Positions 12,756 through 15,500 of a DNA stretch of 15,500 nucleotides are shown one piece after another; positions within the stretch are counted from its first letter, which is position 1, and each line of letters opens with the position of its first letter. The notes under the pieces were generated by a model. It was not told the DNA's origin, ran no database searches, and worked only from the letters and a program-made list of their open reading frames with translations. Both the position numbers and the translations under genes were made by a program. This stretch comes from JANXUC01 sp043749225 (GTDB lineage: Bacteria > Acidobacteriota > Terriglobia > Terriglobales > Acidobacteriaceae): contig JAYVEP010000051.1 in NCBI GenBank assembly GCA_043749225.1, positions 1 to 15,500 of the forward strand, in the 5' to 3' direction.

Positions 12756-14240
12756 TCAGAGAATTGATACCTGCAAATCGTAGTCGTGAGTTTTGGTCAC
12801 TCGGCAGCGATGAAAATCGCCCGCGCGTAGCTCGATGCTGTCGGGTGCGTCGTTGACAAGAACTGTGCCGTCGATTTCGGGAGCGTGCATCGCGGTGCGG
12901 CCCTGCCACAACAAGTCAGTCTCTTCGGACGGGCCTTCGAGTAATAACTCAAATTCTTTTCCGACGAGAGCTTTCTTTTTCTTTTTGCTGATCTGTTTTT
13001 GAATCTGCATCAGATGTTTTCGTCGACGCTCAATTTCGCGGCCGGGCAGTTTGCCTTCGAGCGCGTAAGCTTTCGCGCCTTCCTGGTCGGAATAGCCAAA
13101 CGCCCCGAGCCAGTCGAATTCGGCGGCCTTCACGAATTCGCAGAGTTCCTCAAAATTGCGTTCCGTTTCGCCGGGGAAGCCGACGATGAACGTCGTGCGC
13201 AGTGTAATGTCCGGGACGATGCGCCGCATCTTCGCGATAGATTTGAGAAATATATCCGCGCCTGCGCCGCGCTTCATCAGCTTGAGCACTTCCGGCGCAG
13301 CGTGCTGCAGCGGCACATCCATGTAAGAACAAATCTTCTCGCTCGATGCGATTGCTTCCAGCAGGCGCGTCGTGACTTTGTTGGGATACGCATACAAGAA
13401 ACGCACCCATCGGACGTCTGGAATCTTCGCCAGACGTTCCAGCAGCAGCGCCAAGCCATCCTTGAGTCCGAGATCTTCACCGTAGCAAGTCGTATCCTGG
13501 CCGATCAAAGTAATCTCGCGCACGCCACTCGCCACCAGCCGTTCCGCTTCCGCAATAACAGACTCGAACCGCCTTGAGCGAAATTGCCCGCGCAACTGAG
13601 GAATAATGCAAAACGCACAAGGATGATCGCAACCTTCCGCAATCTTGATGTACGCGGAGTATTTCGGAGTGGCCAGCAAACGCGGAGTCGTTTCGTCGTA
13701 AAGATAGTTGGGCAGATCGGCAACGGCGCCGTCCCACTCGCCGCGTGAAAATCGTCCTTGCGCAGCCCGCGCGTCGCCCTCGGCCCGGCTCGTAAGAATC
13801 ACGAACGGCGAATCGCTGGTTGCAACCTGCGGCATCCGCGGCACGATCCCAGCGGCCGCCAGAATTGCTTCCAGTTCGCCCGTGCCCACGACCGCATCCA
13901 CTTCCGGAATATCTTTCTGGATTTCGTTGCGATAGCGTTCGACCAGGCAGCCAGCCACAATCAGCTTCTGGGCGCGGCCTTCCGTCTTGTGGCGAGCCAT
14001 TTCCAGGATCGTATTGACGGATTCCTGCTGGGCGCTCTCGATAAAAGCGCAGGTATTAACTACTATGACATCGGCGTCGGCGGCATCCGACGTGAGTTCT
14101 GCTCCGGCGCGGGCCAGCAGGCCCATCATAACCTCGCTGTCGACCAGGTTCTTGGCGCAGCCCAAGCTGACGAACCCCACCTTTTGGTGTTTCGTGGAGG
14201 GGAGAGCAGGCGTGGGCGATAGGACAGTCGTGGAGGGCAT
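12756..14240 (-). CDS. rimO: Ribosomal protein S12 methylthiotransferase RimO
   Basis: Radical-SAM enzyme that methylthiolates a conserved Asp of ribosomal protein uS12. From the ATG at 14240 (494 residues): the N-terminal [4Fe-4S] domain has Cys28 (SLGCAKNLVDSE), Cys64 (NTCAF) and Cys98 (AGC); the radical-SAM cluster is Cys204-x3-Cys208-x2-Cys211 (EGCDHPCAFCIIPQLRG); the TRAM domain occupies about 425-494. SLGCAKNLVDSE distinguishes RimO from MiaB. Between GTGELEAIL and TPKYSAYIKI there are about 60 residues, longer than I recall in E. coli RimO (roughly 30), forming an Arg/Asp-rich insertion. A TTG at 14243 is also possible, but GGAGGGG (14244-14250) fits the ATG better. It heads the rimO-yacG-pgpA set. 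Confidence 0.95.
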   Translation of the reverse strand: MPSTTVLSPTPALPSTKHQKVGFVSLGCAKNLVDSEVMMGLLARAGAELTSDAADADVIVVNTCAFIESAQQESVNTILEMARHKTEGRAQKLIVAGCLVERYRNEIQKDIPEVDAVVGTGELEAILAAAGIVPRMPQVATSDSPFVILTSRAEGDARAAQGRFSRGEWDGAVADLPNYLYDETTPRLLATPKYSAYIKIAEGCDHPCAFCIIPQLRGQFRSRRFESVIAEAERLVASGVREITLIGQDTTCYGEDLGLKDGLALLLERLAKIPDVRWVRFLYAYPNKVTTRLLEAIASSEKICSYMDVPLQHAAPEVLKLMKRGAGADIFLKSIAKMRRIVPDITLRTTFIVGFPGETERNFEELCEFVKAAEFDWLGAFGYSDQEGAKAYALEGKLPGREIERRRKHLMQIQKQISKKKKKALVGKEFELLLEGPSEETDLLWQGRTAMHAPEIDGTVLVNDAPDSIELRAGDFHRCRVTKTHDYDLQVSIL

Positions 14241-14283
14241 CAACCCCTCCAGTTTAGCATTCTCTGGCGTGCGCCTAAGAGCT

Positions 14284-14302
14284 CCCAGGCGAGGCGCCTG
14301 GG
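14284..14302. repeat. Hairpin upstream of rimO
   Basis: CCCAGGCG-AGG-CGCCTGGG, a perfect 8-bp stem with a 3-nt loop, followed on the plus strand by CCTACG. The design (8-bp stem, short purine loop, then CCACA/TCTACA/CCTACG) resembles the hairpins at 848-867 and 4104-4165. It lies after the outer-membrane protein gene, so it might also stop its transcription, but no T-run follows on the minus strand. Confidence 0.6.
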
Positions 14303-14322
14303 CCTACGTGATTCTCGCAGGG

Positions 14323-14988
14323 TCAAAACCGCACGACTAGCCCGCCACCCAGGATTACATTGTGTTGCTTGCTTTTGATAAGGTCCTGCCCGTAGTTCGG
14401 CACTCCGGAGTAGAAATCGCGCACTTCGACCCGAAAAGCGATGGGGAGGCCTGCGATATGCGTCACGGGCTGCGTGTCGAAGCCTGCGCCCAATTCGATC
14501 GTGGCGCGGCCCGTTCCTTGGGTGAAGGGGGTCAAGGTCGCGGTAGGAGGCTTCTCCCGGAAGTTCGCGTAGCCTCCGCCAACGCTCAGCCAAGGCGAGA
14601 GCTTGCTGTCGGAGTAAAACTTCGCTTTCACGTGTCCGGTAACGAACAGGTAGGCATACTGCGGGCTTACGTTGACCGGCGGCTGACTGAGCTTCACATC
14701 GAAGGGTGAGGCCAGGAAGTCGCCTCCGCCATAGATGGTTACCCAGTCCGTGGAAACGATGCGGCGGTCATAATCGACTCCCAGGGCTAGACTTGCCTTA
14801 GATGTCAGGTTCGGGTCGTCTCCGGGCGAAACGCTGCCAGGTTTGAGCTCTCGGCTGGGAGTAGCGGTTACACCGATAATGAGTCCGATTTCATTCTTCT
14901 CACCGGTTTCAACGTCAGCCCTCTGGGCGAACCCCGGCAGACTAATAAAGGAAAGGGCACAGCAAAGAAATAGGTTCTTAAAGTTCAC
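14323..14988 (-). CDS. Predicted outer-membrane beta-barrel protein
   Basis: Not matched to a named family. The 221-residue precursor begins with a type I signal peptide (MNFKN, hydrophobic core FLCCALSFISLPG, likely cleavage after GFAQ at residue 22). The mature part alternates polar and hydrophobic residues in strand-like segments, has glycine-rich turns (YGGGDF, SVGGGYANF, LGAGFD, ILGGGL) and ends in VVRF, a terminal Phe recognised by the BAM complex. About eight strands would fit a small OmpA/OmpW-like barrel. The start is GTG at 14988, with AGGAG (14999-15003) 10 nt upstream; no ATG in frame restores a better signal sequence. It is transcribed towards rimO, but the gap and hairpin suggest a separate unit. 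Confidence 0.75.
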   Translation of the reverse strand: MNFKNLFLCCALSFISLPGFAQRADVETGEKNEIGLIIGVTATPSRELKPGSVSPGDDPNLTSKASLALGVDYDRRIVSTDWVTIYGGGDFLASPFDVKLSQPPVNVSPQYAYLFVTGHVKAKFYSDSKLSPWLSVGGGYANFREKPPTATLTPFTQGTGRATIELGAGFDTQPVTHIAGLPIAFRVEVRDFYSGVPNYGQDLIKSKQHNVILGGGLVVRF

Positions 14989-15254
14989 GTCGGATTTGCT
15001 CCTGTGTCTCTATTCTACAACTCGCGGTCCACATTCCACTCGCGACGTTGTGACGATGAGATTGCTGGCTAGCGCCTAAAGTTACAGCATGGGGTTTCCA
15101 CCTGAGGCTCGGTAGAAAGAAAGGGCATTCCCCGGTATCACTTAAGTACCTCCCAGCAGTCCTAATAGCGGTTCGCTCCGGAAGGATGGCCGTGCTAACC
15201 TTAAGAACAAAGCAGTGTAACAATATCCCACGCCCTAAGGTTGAGGAGGCGGAC
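14989..15254. other. Divergent intergenic region with leader of the right-edge gene
   Basis: The 266 bp between two divergent genes for predicted exported proteins. On the minus strand a TAGAAT (15012-15017) could be a -10 box for the barrel gene, without a good -35. On the plus strand AACCTTA (15197-15203) and its exact inverse TAAGGTT (15236-15242) directly precede the strong ribosome site GAGGAGG (15243-15249), so folding could affect its access. No RNA gene or coding ORF is supported. Confidence 0.35.
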
Positions 15255-15500
15255 ATGTCCCGCAAAGGACGCTTGTTGTTTATAGGTTTATTCTTGGTTG
15301 CCGCAGCGGCAGGGATCTGCGCGCAGACGGCCGACTGGGACAAAAAGAACGAATTGGCAATTCTTTTTGAAAGAGATCTCGCACGAGGGCATGCCATTAA
15401 GTCTCCGTCGCTGCCTCCACCGTTTACCGACAACCGAGTTAATATCGGCAATGCCTATGCTTTCCAGGGTAACTACGGGCGGCGGCTTCACGTCAGTGAT
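15255..15500 (+). CDS. Secreted or outer-membrane protein, 5' part only
   Basis: A frame open from ATG at 15255 to the window edge (82 codons, no stop). Translation gives MSRKGR, a hydrophobic core LLFIGLFLVAAAAG and ICAQ, a typical type I signal peptide with cleavage after CAQ at about residue 24, then a mature start TADWDKKNELAILFERDL. GAGGAGG ends 5 nt before the ATG, the best ribosome site in the window. The visible mature sequence has no family motif I recognise; NELAILFERD and the later NIGNAYAFQGNYGRRL could be the first strands of a barrel, which is speculation. Most of the gene lies outside the window. Confidence 0.7.
   Translation, partial: MSRKGRLLFIGLFLVAAAAGICAQTADWDKKNELAILFERDLARGHAIKSPSLPPPFTDNRVNIGNAYAFQGNYGRRLHVSD

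Noticed and set aside
12727..12909. N-terminal extension of yacG
   Set aside because: The 61 extra residues are Arg-rich, overlap rimO in another frame, and the ATG at 12726 has a good ribosome site and gives normal length.
14284..14302. Intrinsic terminator for the outer-membrane protein gene
   Set aside because: The stem is good but no T-run follows it on the minus strand.

Overview
This window looks like chromosomal DNA from an Acidobacteriota-type bacterium, probably of the Terriglobia. That assignment is an inference. It rests on GC-rich coding sequence, a thpR-plsY-gpsA block downstream of cinA, and several families of dispersed intergenic repeats of a kind I associate with that phylum. 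A 16S gene or a protein search would settle it. No rRNA, tRNA, CRISPR array, integrase or transposase is visible. Most of the window is conserved housekeeping.

Layout. On the plus strand at the left are mobA (molybdenum cofactor guanylyltransferase) and a lone MlaF-type ABC ATPase, separated by about 270 bp of repeats that include 25 units of a hexanucleotide. From 1795 to about 14988 every gene is on the minus strand. In order of transcription these are an outer-membrane beta-barrel protein, rimO, yacG, pgpA, an IPT/NHL-propeller protein, cinA, thpR (frameshifted), plsY, gpsA, an HD-GYP sensor, ftsY, a small membrane protein, ribD and ribE. At the right edge a plus-strand secreted-protein gene begins and runs off the window.

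How the genes work together. gpsA and plsY make glycerol-3-phosphate and lysophosphatidate, and pgpA makes phosphatidylglycerol, so this is a phospholipid cluster. It is mixed with protein targeting (ftsY), ribosomal protein S12 modification (rimO), gyrase control (yacG) and nucleotide or RNA repair-type enzymes (cinA, thpR). ribD and ribE are two steps of riboflavin synthesis. Tight overlaps (yacG/pgpA 20 nt, plsY/gpsA ATGA, small membrane gene/ribD CTGA) point to translational coupling inside short operons.

Most notable observations. (1) ribD has no ATG, GTG or TTG that preserves its conserved N-terminus; a CTG in a CTGA overlap, 5 nt after an AAGGGAG ribosome site, is the likely start. (2) thpR is split by a -1 frameshift, and its missing C-terminal third is intact in the next frame. 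(3) Related hairpins with compensatory stem changes occur in two intergenic regions, joined by a CAAAAGC linker that also resembles the hexanucleotide array; a third region has a hairpin of similar design. (4) Two more intergenic inverted-repeat elements lie beside ribE and between cinA and thpR. I did not find a convincing new multi-gene system; the repeat families are the least explained signal.
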